Part shown: piece after piece, positions 53,457 through 64,000 of the stretch | Layout of the letters: the number at the start of each line of letters is the position of its first letter | Position numbering within the stretch: the first letter of the stretch is position 1 | From: Druceiella hillmani | Taxonomy: Eukaryota > Arthropoda > Insecta > Lepidoptera > Hepialidae | Length of the DNA: 64,000 nucleotides | Direction of reading: 5' to 3' | NCBI GenBank assembly: GCA_039881145.1 | Contig: JAYKKI010000007.1 | Span: 45,221,001 to 45,285,000 of the forward strand | Notes under the pieces: model-generated | The model's input: the letters and a program-made list of their open reading frames with translations, nothing else | What the model was told of the DNA's origin: nothing | Databases searched by the model: none | Made by a program: the position numbers and the translations under genes

Positions 53457-53780
53457 GTGTACAGAAAGGTCGATCAACACAAACTTCCCACAACTTCGGG
53501 TGTCTTTAGAATGCACGTAACACGACATGCGACGTCCATCCGCATGGCGCCAACCACGGTCACAGTTCCGCTGACGAGTTCAACGACACGACGGCGGCAC
53601 ACGTCGAAGACGGATCGTGACGTCACGCAGCACGCGCTAATGACGCGCAATCGGATGCTGTGCAATCTGGCACGCTCCGCTCTCGCCATAATCGACGCAA
53701 ATTACACCAAACACGTAGGCCTATGAATATTTAACGGCGAATCGACAAACCCGAACGCGGTTCTTTGATGCGTTGCCGGG
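53457..53780. promoter_or_regulatory. CpG-rich patch, possible regulatory element or non-coding exon
   Basis: This patch is much richer in GC and CpG than its surroundings and contains a perfect cAMP-response type site, tgacgtca, near 53617-53626. ORFs are open on both strands (Arg/Thr-rich on the plus strand), which is a composition effect. It lies upstream of Rac1 exon 2 inside the presumed first intron. An alternative Rac1 promoter is one guess. Confidence 0.25.
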
Positions 53781-53887
53781 GGTACTCACTGTGAATAAAC
53801 CGTTTATTGCTTTAGGCGTTTTAAACGTCTCTTTGAATGGCATGAGGATCTATAGACGGTTTCAGATCACGCTCGCCTTGCTTGAGT

Positions 53888-54345
53888 CACTCATTTCTAG
53901 CTGTTCGTCTGTTACAGAATAATAAAAGGTTGTTAGCGTTACTCATTTCTATCTATTCGTCTGTTACAGAATAATAAAAGATTGTTAGCGTCACTCATTT
54001 CTATCTATTCGTCTGTTACAGAATAATAAAAGATTGTTAGCGTCACTCATTTCTATCTATTCGTCTGTTACAGAATAATAAAAGATTGTTAGCGTCACCC
54101 ATTTCTATCTATTCGTCTGTTACAGAATAATAAAAGATTGTTAGCGTCACCCATTTCTATCTATTCGTCTGTTACAGAATAATAAAAGATTGTTAGCGTC
54201 ACTCATTTCTATCTATTCGTCTGTTACAGAATAATAAAAGATTGTTAGCGTCACTCATTTCTATCTATTCGTCTGTTACAGAATAATAAAAGATTGTTAG
54301 CGTCACCCATTTCTATCTATTCGTCTGTTACAGAATAATAAAAGG
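53888..54345. repeat. 52-bp tandem repeat, 9 copies
   Basis: Units start at 53888, 53940, 53992 and on to 54304 with an exact 52-base period (cactcatttctatctattcg, then tctgttacagaataataaaa). The first unit differs most. Later units differ at one C/T site (cactc or caccc). The last unit is cut at 42 bases. Confidence 0.97.
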
Positions 54346-54761
54346 TACAAGCTTCAGAATTAAACACAGTAAATAAATAAAATTATGTTATTATTTGTTT
54401 ACTAATGTTACTTGCTTCATATTCTCTTATGGGTGCCAGAGGCAAACAATTTATTCGCGCTAAAAACAAAACATCATAAGCGTCTATATGAATAAGTGTC
54501 TTGTTTGTCCAATGCGTCATTATTATAAACAGTCCAGTGAAAATATTAGCAAAATAATATTAATTATAACTCAGTTTAACATCTTTTGAAGGACCTATAT
54601 TGACTGTCTAAAATGTTAAGAGATCGCCTTTATTATAAAAAGGTTTTATAACATTCAGCGAAATTATTTTTATTTACGCGTAATATAATATTTAGGTTTC
54701 TTATTTATATAAAGAACATTAGAATCCACTTTATCCGCAAGCTCATATTTTAAATATATAT

Positions 54762-54947
54762 TTACGGCTGCGAGCCCTGGACTCCGAAAGCTGCGAACAG
54801 GAACAGAATTGTTCCCAGTGTGGTGCTAACGCCGAACATTATAAATCTATTGGATTGTATACCGCGAAACGTTTCAATCCAAAAAGGACCTCCTGTGGAA
54901 TACAAAACTAGACTATCTGCATTGAGGTTCGAATATTTCAGGTACAT
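54762..54947 (-). CDS. Small ORF with one predicted membrane segment, doubtful
   Basis: The ORF has 61 codons. Its C-terminal half reads RFIMFGVSTTLGTILFLFAA followed by FGVQGSQP and a TAA stop. That would be a single membrane-spanning helix with a short tail, as in small mitochondrial or ER proteins. I do not recognise the family. The region is less AT-rich than its surroundings, and residue use is not the Lys/Asn bias of chance ORFs here. There is no supporting splice site or promoter. It lies inside the presumed first intron of Rac1 on the same strand. Confidence 0.25.
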   Translation of the reverse strand: MYLKYSNLNADSLVLYSTGGPFWIETFRGIQSNRFIMFGVSTTLGTILFLFAAFGVQGSQP

Positions 54948-54965
54948 CTCGCTGGAACACCCACA

Positions 54966-54966
<1 letters not shown>

Positions 54967-55000
<34 letters not shown>

Positions 55001-55038
55001 AGCGCGCGCGTGTGCGTATGCGCGCGCGTGTGTGTGTA
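54967..55038. repeat. TG/CG microsatellite
   Basis: A (TG)n run passes into alternating gcgcgcgtgtg sequence, a type of sequence prone to Z-DNA. Confidence 0.9.
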
Positions 55039-55470
55039 ACCTCTAAACGATGGTTTGTACGTTAAAAGATATATGCCAATTGATTAGTACTGTAAGAAAG
55101 GAGTCACAGTCCTCACGAATCAGGTAACGACAAAAAAGAAGAATGTTGTATTGTTTGCTGAATCTTGGAACTGATAAGCAAACATTTGACTACCTCATTA
55201 TTTTTACAGCAAATTATTAATTATACTCAGGATACGAGGTCAATTAACTATAAGTTAAAACAATTGCATACTAAAGATTCATTTAGTATTTAAAACTATA
55301 AAATATTGCATAAATATACCTTAAATAAAAATTACATACATTTTAATACTACGATAAATAAATTTAGAAAGTCTGATAATTTCATCTACATTCATCAGTT
55401 CGAATAAGTATAGGGAAAATATATATTTCGCTTTAACCCTGTCTTAATTAGCCTCAGTCATCAATTGGAA

Positions 55471-55472
<2 letters not shown>

Positions 55473-55542
<70 letters not shown>
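55473..55542. repeat. TA run followed by a run of about 30 T
   Basis: Alternating AT for about 40 bases is followed by about 30 consecutive T. The T run could be the poly-A tail of a minus-strand retroposon, but no element body is recognisable next to it. Confidence 0.85.
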
Positions 55543-58500
55543 CATTGAACCAAATTCCACAGCTGCAACTTATATTATTGCTGTTTAACAAATAATAATA
55601 ACAACGAAATCCAGTATAAGTATTCTCCAATGAGTTTGAACTGAACTCAAATTATAATACTATTTAATTACAAGTTAGTTTTTCAGGTAAAATCAACCAT
55701 TAATACGCCATTACAGTCAGCGAAAATAGTTTGAAAGACGCTGAGACGTTATGCAATCTAGCTTAGCGGTTTGAACGTAATCAATGCAAATAACATCAGA
55801 CCCGAGGACTTATGAATAATAAACGACCTGTCACCGAAGAGACAGATCCACCTTTCCATAATGCCTCTATTTCAATTCGTTATGAATAAAACAACATCTC
55901 TATCTCTGGACTGTTTATCAATCTACAGACGGTATCTTTACGATGTGGCGCTTGTGACTTGTCTATACAGACGACAGTACAGGAATAAGTCTTTTAAGTT
56001 AATAATTATGACTTAATTTTGTTTAAACTTGATTAAAATTTTAATAAATAACGTATTTTACTTTGACTTTTCTCAATAAGTATTTTAGTTACATAGTGTA
56101 ACGAAGAGGGATTGATGATGGAAAATACTCTATGGTTAACAGTAAACCCATTGAGTTTATGATTGTTCGATTTGTTTCAATGGGTCAATTGATTACAAAA
56201 ATGTGTTTAGTTTTATTTTCATAATTTATTATAATTAGGAGTTTTGCAAACGTCTGTCCTACGTATTTTTATAATTTATTATAAATTGGAGTTTTCCAAA
56301 CATTTGTCTGTCTTTAACGTTCGCAGCGTGCGTGCTGAACAGGTAAGTTTGAACCGTGGGCTGTGTTGGACTTATTAAATTCCGAAAGACAGTGGAGCTC
56401 CATATCTAAACTGTGATTCTTGTGCTTCTTCTGTAACTAAACCACAGTTAATCTTCCTGTTATCAAACTTCGAAATTTCAATTTAATTTATTCGACCATT
56501 ACTCTAGGATCCTGTGCTTAGCGAGTCTTAATACACATTAAGAAGTAGAAGAACCAAATGGTGTCCGCTATGAATATTAATATGGATATGAACATATTAA
56601 TTAACTTTTCTTCTTAGCATCGTAAGATAATGTTAGAATAATTATTGGGATGTATTTGAACGTAGGTCGTTTTCAAAGATTTTCATTAGCAATTACATTT
56701 AAAACTTTCGAGAATTTATAAAATAGAGTCACTCATTTTTGCAACAAACTGGAGAAAACAAAGATTGGTAGAAAGGCAGAAAGAAATTTTAATAAATAAA
56801 CGACAAAACCAACCGAAAGCGCACTAATGAATAAAGAATTTTGAGTGAAGAATATATTAGAAATCGAAAGAAAGACATTACATACTACTAAATACCATTG
56901 TCGTGCATTTACTAACTTTTTTTTTTTAAAGAAAGACATACTACTAAATACCATTGTCGTGCATTTACTAACTTTTTTTATTTGAAAAAAAGAAATGAAA
57001 AATGACTACACGACACGACACTACTATGTAGATGGAGACGACACTATTTAAAAGATAAAGGCAGCATAACTAATGCGATAAAATGATCAGTAACTCGGAA
57101 GTGAAATACAGTAACAATTGTTACATTTTTTCTCGTCTCAATCCGACGTAATTCTTGTGTACTTTTCGTGACGTAATTGAGTCATGAACACATCAGAATC
57201 GGAATGATTACTCAGTTTCTTTACCGCAATTAATTTTTCATCAAATATTGAGCGACTACCGATACCTTTTCGGTTTGCTCCGTGAACTGCTTGCGAGTAA
57301 ACTTTTCAGATAATAGCAAACCTTTACATTTCAATAATAATAGTAAGATTAACTACTTAAAAAAAAACAAATTTAATATAAATACATATACATTTTATGT
57401 AAAACAATCAACACTGAAAAGAAGGCGAACGAAGCACATATGAAAGAAAATACGCCCACACTTTACGCTTGTGGTTAGTGGATTCTTTCGCCTGTGACGT
57501 AGTGCGTCGTGGGGTTGCGTTTTGGGTTCCGACAGTTGAATTCCACCGTAATAGCGTTATTGTAAGCCGCTGTGCTTGCGTGAGCCCTTTTTCATTCTTT
57601 TATATATAGGTGAGGTTTATCCCAAACGAGTACGATGTGCCGGGAAATAAAAGTGAACTAAGGGGATTATTGTTCGGTAGAGTCGGTTTAGGCATTTAAG
57701 CTTTTCAATCGATGTTATAACAAATAAATTAATAAAAATACGTCTGTATTATTCATACGGATCAATCTGAGTTTATTTGAAGGGCGGTTCTGTAAAAATT
57801 TTTTTTTTTCATCCCAATTTTTGTTTGTTTTTTTTTTCAAAAACAGTTGAGGATTGTCATATATAGGATGATAGATATTTTCTTCGTTACTTTCTGTATA
57901 AGACCATAATTAAACAATCTTAATCGATTAAATTAAAGACTTGCACCTATGTCTTTATACCACTTTCTACCTAGGCTGTGTAAGCAACAAACACAGGGCA
58001 TTCAACAAAAAAATAATTAAATAAAAATGACAGTCACATCATTTAAAAAAAAATTTAAAACGACATCGCATTCTCGATCAATATAATTCTATCACCTAAT
58101 TCCTCCCTTATAGATATCTTACACAGCGATCTCATTATAACTGCATTCAATTTATAAATACATAATATAAATAAAAAAACAATTTCTTTGACTCCGAACA
58201 TAAAAATATGTAAAATTATTAATCTAAAAAAACGAGTGTGCTTTAGACCACACGACTGAAGTAAAACTTCAAATTCACAAAATATGAACTTTAAAATGAA
58301 TTTACAATTTTATTCACTTTAAACTTAGAATATTTAATGTATTGAACAAACTAATAATTTATAAAATTGTTCAAGAACGACATGAAATTACAAAATAAAA
58401 AGGAAGTCATGAGGACTACCGACAGAAGTGAAAACTTAAAACTGTATTCCCCTTCATTTTCCTTTACATTGCTACAAACGCTTTTCACTAACTTATATCT

Positions 58501-59075
58501 CCCTCTCAACTTCCGTTCGCCTCGACCGATCACACTTTTCGTAACGCTCTCGTCACGCATTCACCAGCTTACTCCCCAAGTCAAGCGTGCGTAAAGCAGT
58601 TTTACTTCAAAAATTATACTTGTAGAAATGTAGCACATCACTATTGTTCTAAGGCAATTCTTAAATTGATCAACCGAATCGGTAAGTCTTTACAAATATT
58701 AATTTCCAACAGTGTATGTTTCATGTTTTCTTAATACGAATAACCATTTTTCCTGCTTCGTATTATCTGCCCTAAAAATATTAACCAAAGCGTATTGTAC
58801 AAAGGTCGGTCGCTACCTACGGACAGTGCGTGCGTACTGTAGTGATTCATTGAGTTCCGCGATGATTCAGAATGACCTCCCGCCGCGACGTGTAGTAGTC
58901 AATTCGTACTTACCTAAATACATACATCCACATAAATGAAGCTCCGTCTGCCGCTATCTCGCTCGGCACGGCGCACATCGACGCGCGGTAGTTAGAAAGT
59001 TGTATGTGCGGAGAAATGTAGCCGGGATGCAGAAGAGAGAATGAATTTTCATCTAACGATCACATTGTCTGCTAC
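55543..59075. other. Upstream intronic stretch with GC-richer patches, no exon recognised
   Basis: No coding exon was found. GC-richer patches at 57420-57600 and 58500-58990 have no clear identity. A direct repeat near 56872 and 56929 (acatactactaaataccatt, then gtcgtgcatttactaact) has a period of about 57. The sequence ggactaccga...gaaaacttaa at 58413-58439 is identical to 18695-18721. Confidence 0.4.
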
Positions 59076-59841
59076 TAGAGGTGCGCAAAATGTATCAGTG
59101 AAAAGAAAAGAGATGATATATATCATTTGACTGGAAAGATATATGTCACTCATTTATATATTTAGCTCAGTAGCTCATTATCTCATTACTTGAGTTATTA
59201 ACGAAATTATTTATTGCGCATACGTTGAACAATGGTCACAACGTGGTGATAAAAAGTAATGTCTGAACATTATGTACTATTGTTTGAAAATAAAAATAAA
59301 TTCTACAAGAGTATCCACTTGATTTTGCTTAATACTTTGCAGGTTTAGGATCTAGGGCTATCAACCAAGATTCAAATTATACATAAAATAACTTTAATGT
59401 TAATTAAATAAATTGGAGTACATTGGCGTATTTAAAAAAAAGAAAATTTGAAATGAAACAATAAAAGTGTTTGTTTACGTAAATATTTTGAGCGAACTAA
59501 AGTATACTTTATCTCTAACGAACTAAAGTATACTTTGTTACAGCGTTCACATTCGATGGCGAGTAACTACATCGTCCACATAGATCCAGTTGAATATTTG
59601 ACTAAACAGTTCGATCGTTCTCTTTCTCTTTCCTGCAACGTCAAAACATATACTTTTATATCTACTTCACGACGCGACGAGTGAGTAAAATGATTGATTT
59701 GGTGAAACGAAAAAGACGCCGATCGTTCCCCAGCTAGTGACATACTGATACATTTTGATTTCAAGTGAGCGAGTGATAGATATGATCATAACATATGAGC
59801 TATATCTTGTATATCTCTCACTCATGAGTTACACATCTCTA
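59076..59841 (-). mobile_element. Short non-autonomous hAT-like element, copy B, with perfect target duplication
   Basis: The element is 766 bases, starts tagaggtgcgcaaaatgtat and ends gagttacacatctcta. It is flanked by identical 8-base copies of tctgctac (59068-59075 and 59842-59849), the hallmark duplication size of hAT elements. It is the inverted relative of 11861-12643. It has no transposase, so it must have moved with enzyme supplied by another element. Confidence 0.92.
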
Positions 59842-59849
59842 TCTGCTAC

Positions 59850-61479
59850 CTTGCCAGCGAGTAGACGCACGTTAGTTAAAAAAAAGATTTAAGGAAAATG
59901 TTATACAAAAGGTTTCGAGTTATTGCACCTAGTTGTAAAGCCACTGAAGAGGAAGTAATGATGTAAGGATACGAATGCCACAATCTGCACTTACGTACAT
60001 ATATGAGTAATTATAAATTTGATTCTATGACCCCGAAATAATTATTACATGACTTCTAGGTCAATTGTGAAGGTGATTCATATTTAAAAAACGGTCAAGT
60101 GCTAGTCGAATCAAGCGATAGAGTTCCGTATTATAATAGAAACTATTCGACATATGTACAGATGGCAATTTTCGATGCTGATCACACGATGTCTCCCCTG
60201 TTTTCGTTTTCAGATTCTTCTTGCTATTGTTTTAAAAGATAGAATATCACAAGAGCTAACACTTTTTTTTAAATTTTGTTCAAGTACGTTTTTAATACGT
60301 AAATAATACTTTTGTTTTCTAACAACGTACGATGGGATTGAAACAAAAAGAAATAATCAATAGACACGTGAGTATATTTCTAAAATTTATTTTTCGTAGG
60401 ATTTAGTTTTTTTTTAATTTACTATATTTGGACCGTCACTTAGTATAACTTTGTCAAAATTCGGCTCTCTACGTCGCACGTCTTCGAGATAATTAAGCGC
60501 GTAACAAGAAGACAGTCAGACACCGATACGATACCATAAGTTTTCCAGATTTGACATGGAACATTAAAAAAATCTTTCGGAGATAAATACTGATTATTAA
60601 AATTAAAATAACTCACTCTTAACTATATTTTCATATTCGAATGTCTTATACATATGCATCCTTTCTCAGTATAATTTTGTTTATTCATATATGAACCATT
60701 TCTATTAAACTCGAACCTCATCTGAATACCTTATGCGCAAAGCAAATAAAAGACTTGAACAGGTGGTGAATCGGCAGTCGACAACTGTCGACTTTCGTTG
60801 GACATATTCGATGACCAACTTTCCTTTGACTCAATCCATACGTCACGAGGCGCGCTATTAAGAGGCGCGCTATTTCCTATCTCTGTCAGCGCGCGTTTAG
60901 TCATATATTCTATCCTTTTCTCCTTTAGCGCATTTTAACTTGTAACGTTCGGATCAGTAAAAATCGGCCAGAGTCGCTCCGTTTTTTTTTTCAGAATCGA
61001 TTTTTGTAGGAAGTGTGAGTTAAAATATTAAATATTCTTTTTCCGACCATTGACGGCCGCCCGCGTTGCACGTTAACATGAACCCCATATATTATTTCAG
61101 TAAAATCTATCCAGTAATTTTTGTGCGATACTTTAGCAAATAGATAGATAAACAGAAAAACAGGCAGACAGACAAAAAATCCTTTATGGAATATTCCATC
61201 GAGACAAAAGGTGGCCTAGATTTTAATCTGAACCCCAAGTATCGTCCCAGCGTCCAGCGTCTCCTATTCAAATCAGTCTAGTCGTTTTTGCATATTGCTC
61301 TAACAAACAAACAGACTAAAATTCTAATAAAGTTAACATTTAAATAACATAAATTTACAATCTCAAAATCCACTTCCAATTCACCTTCTACACAGTTAGT
61401 TTACATTCCCATAAAAAGAACATATCACCCACCTGGCACGCGCATTCCTCTCCAAACACAATCCGTAACACTGCACGCT
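59850..61479. other. Stretch with repeat tails only
   Basis: No gene is recognised. Sequences near 61100-61320 (atctatccagtaatttttgt; cagacagacaaaaaatcctt) resemble 3' ends of lepidopteran LINE families. A small direct repeat gaggcgcgctatt occurs at 60847 and 60861. Confidence 0.35.
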
Positions 61480-61870
61480 ATACGCATGCATGCATGCGTA
61501 ATGAACGCTACTTATCCCGACATAATGACCGCGGCTCCCCATACGGTCTTTAATGAATGGAACAGGTAGGTAATTAACGAGCGAGTTGAATAGTCTCGTG
61601 ACCGTAGCGCGAGGCCATCATTAGACCGGCAACTCGTTTCGCGCTCCCCGTTTGAGCCTTTGTACTGGCGCGTATGAAACTTCTAACTCGCGTGCGAGAC
61701 TCTCCACCTCGGTTATGAAACTTGTGTCTTTGTGAGCGGCACGTAAATTTCAGCACTCGAGCACGTAGTTGGTGGCGTTTTGTCGGCAATTTTAAGTACT
61801 GTGTTCTATCTAGACACTATACCCGTTTGCCTCCAGTGTAGGCGGTCTAATTTGTGTGAACAAGTGTGAT
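61480..61870. promoter_or_regulatory. GC- and CpG-rich block, candidate promoter or 5' exon
   Basis: This block stands out from its AT-rich surroundings and is free of obvious repeats except gcatgcatgcat at 61486. ORFs here are Arg-rich composition effects. It could be a promoter region for a plus-strand gene to the right or for Rac1 on the minus strand. Nothing in the sequence decides between these. Confidence 0.25.
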
Positions 61871-61944
61871 GGGGAGCGTCGAGAGAACACTTTGGATAAA
61901 AAAAAGGATAAAAAAAATTTTAATGGTGTGTTTATTCTATGATC

Positions 61945-62300
61945 CTCAAAGGGATTACCTTGAGTATTTTATTCAGTTGTTTGTATACGTAAATTATAAT
62001 GAAAATTGTAAAAATAATTTTATATTGCTGCCTCAAATGTTAACATACTCTATAAACATCCAATTGCATACATCTATGCTTCTCAAAGGAATTAACCTTG
62101 AGAATTTTATTCAATTGTTTGCATACGTAACTTATAATGAAAATTGTAAAAATAATTTTGTATTGCTTCCGCAAAAGGATTAACCTTGAGTATTTTTTTT
62201 AATTGTTTGTATACGTAAATTATAATGAAAATAGTAAAAATCATTTTATAATGCCGCCTCAAATGTTAATATACTCTATAAACATCCAATTGCATATATT
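61945..62300. repeat. Diverged tandem repeat, about three units
   Basis: Units begin near 61945, 62082 and 62170 (caaaggNattaNccttgag). They continue with gtatacgtaaNttataatga and aaattgtaaaaataatttt. The middle unit is shorter. A 105-codon ORF crosses two units but is a repeat artefact. Confidence 0.8.
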
Positions 62301-62442
62301 TATATTTTATATCACAAAAATGGATAAGCAGTAATGACAAGTCTATGTCAAAGCATAATATAACTTATGTCAAATGTGCCTCATAAAAAAATTATGAGAT
62401 CTTTCTCTTTGTTAAAATGTTGTAAGTTAAGAAATAAACGAT

Positions 62443-62930
62443 CTGGCCGATTGACGCTGGAAATTTAATTTAAACCAAATATTGGTAAAATATAGTGCTT
62501 ACGTAGACTTCTTAGTCGTGTAATGGACGTATGTATTTTTATTTTTATTGTGGAGTGAGAAAACAGTATTTTTGTAAGTAAAATCAACTTTTCACTTTTG
62601 GATAATCGTATATTTTAGACAGTGGCTATAGGACCATCCTACTGGCCGATTGACGCTGGAAAATGAATTTAAACCACATATTGTATTAAATATAGTGCTT
62701 ACGTAGACTTCTCAGTCGTGTAATGAATGTATGCATTTTTATTTTTATTGTTGAGTGAGAAAATAGTTTTTTTTTGTAAGAAAAATCTTTTTCACTTTTG
62801 GTCAAACGTATATTTTAGAGACAATGGCTATAGAATAATCCTGGAATATCCTGCTGGACGAATGACGCTGGGAAATGAATTTAACGTACGAGTACGAGTG
62901 ACAGAAGACAATAATAACCGTTATGCCTTC
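62443..62930 (+). repeat. Tandem repeat of about 199 bp ending in a possible exon
   Basis: Copies start at 62443, 62642 and about 62854 with ctggNcgaNtgacgctgg. Each stretch between them includes gtgcttacgtagacttct and an acceptor-like cgtatattttag followed by ggctatag. The first two copies carry a small deletion and a stop. The third continues into an open reading frame. Confidence 0.8.
62822..62930 (+). CDS. Candidate exon of an unrecognised gene
   Basis: After the acceptor-like atattttag the frame reads NGYRIILEYPAGRMTLGNEF, then NVRVRVTEDNNN. Alternating hydrophobic residues suggest beta strands, as in secreted or Ig-like domains. The residues are unlike the Lys/Asn-rich chance ORFs around. 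Possible donors are gtacga or gtgaca at 62886-62900, and otherwise the frame runs to a stop at 63062. I do not recognise the family. Two decayed copies of the same segment precede it. Confidence 0.3.
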
Positions 62931-64000
62931 ATAAACTACAATACACTTAGTAATTTTAACACATTTTTCTTGAAGTTACTTTCTTGCTACCTCAGAATAG
63001 TATCCTCTTTTTATTTTATGAATAATAAATGTAATTACATTACATTTTTTATGTGTTTATAATTAACAGTTTTTTTTGACTAAAACCAATTAAATGAATA
63101 TAGTTTTCTAATTTGCTACAATTTTTTTAAGCTTTACTTTATGAGTTACCATTTTCAAAAAAGACCACATATAGTCCAAATCTATCTGAATCCTATCTGA
63201 ATATACTAATCACCTCATATTTTAGGTTAACAAACTAATTGTTTTCCGGTTATATAACATGAAAATTGTTGCGCATGTAATGCGATTATTTAATTATTCG
63301 CCATTATCTGTTTTCTTTCTTTTATTCTTCATTAAACCTAGACGTTATGCGATAAAGGAACTTAGCGTGGAAACGTGGTTAAGGAGTACTACAACAAAAA
63401 ATAATTATGATAACTTTTTTAACCCTGATGAGAAAATAATTGTCTAAACACATATAAAGACACGCAAAACTAAAATTTTATTTTCGTACAGTTGCGTTAA
63501 CAAAAAATATGAAAGACATCTATTTTTTGACAAAAAATTCCCCTTTACCATTTAATTTACGATGCGAATAACCCTGACGGGCATGAACAGTAAGTACATA
63601 CGCTATTTCCGGATTTATGGAAGGAGATAAAATTTTTCTTAATATTTAACCCGGAGGATGCTATCGCGTAGAAGCACTGAAACGACTGGGCCGGAAATTA
63701 ACTTCGCAAAATCACATCTCGCGGAAATTAAACTCATCAGAACCTAACAATTTTCGAAAATCTATTACCATTACGATTCAGCTGCTGACAGTTTATCTCT
63801 TGAAGAAAGAAACTCCGAAATGCTATCAATCAATTGGCGAGGTGTTTCAACCGAAGTGCTCAAAGGCCTCGTCGGGAAATTTTAACTCTTAACTAAAACG
63901 AAAATATATTTTCACCTTAAATACCGGAGGCCAGGAAAATCAGCTCGTAATTTTCCAATGGGTAAATTTAAACAGGGACGTGTATCACTATTAAGCAGCT
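62931..64000. other. Right edge, nothing recognised
   Basis: This is AT-rich up to about 63550, then more balanced. No exon (including the missing Rac1 first exon), RNA gene or repeat was identified. Confidence 0.4.

Noticed and set aside
53888..54345. Possible CRISPR-like array
   Set aside because: The 52-base units abut with no variable spacers.
61574..61789. Arg-rich 71-codon open frame on the minus strand
   Set aside because: It is explained by high GC and CpG content. It does not contain the expected first Rac1 residues, and no splice donor fits.
61866..62183. 105-codon open frame
   Set aside because: It crosses two units of a tandem repeat and repeats its own residues. No family similarity was seen.

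Overview
The window is AT-rich, intron-rich animal DNA with scattered decayed transposons, and an insect source fits best. It holds parts of two conserved genes, both on the minus strand: the first third of a dihydropyrimidine dehydrogenase gene (635-6713, running off the left edge) and all of a Rac1-type GTPase except its first coding exon (41276-50491, with that exon beyond the right edge). A moth or butterfly is the likeliest source. The reasons are the LINE types, the piggyBac, mariner and hAT relics, and repeat tails of the 'cggacgaagtcg...cagctag' kind (47561-47589) that I associate with lepidopteran genomes. This is inference, not proof.

Layout. 1-6.9 kb: seven dihydropyrimidine dehydrogenase exons with clean splice sites, and a LINE relic in one intron. 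7-31 kb: a transposon-rich intergenic stretch with a LINE relic (7.2-8.3 kb), a short hAT-type element (11.86-12.64 kb), a two-gene element pairing a THAP/DDE transposase with a SWIM/YqaJ nuclease (16.97-20.85 kb) bordered by dense palindromes (20.84-21.13 kb), and a larger hAT relic (27.2-29.4 kb) next to a LINE relic. 31.5-32.1 kb: a mariner relic. 32-41.3 kb: gene-poor DNA downstream of Rac1, which may include its 3' UTR. 41.3-50.5 kb: Rac1 exons, with an RTE-type LINE, a shrunken piggyBac element and another transposase-like relic in one intron. 50.5-64 kb: the upstream intron or flank of Rac1, with a 149-bp satellite array, a 52-bp array, a second copy of the short hAT element with a perfect 8-bp target duplication, GC-rich patches, and a tandemly repeated segment ending in a possible exon.

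The two host genes have no evident functional link: one degrades pyrimidines, the other controls actin and signalling. The most notable content is the transposase plus YqaJ-nuclease element, which matches my recollection of the ISL2EU type of eukaryotic DNA transposon. Both of its genes are broken here. I see no tRNA, rRNA, CRISPR or bacterial-type operon. Most short ORFs in the window are chance or microsatellite ORFs and are left out.
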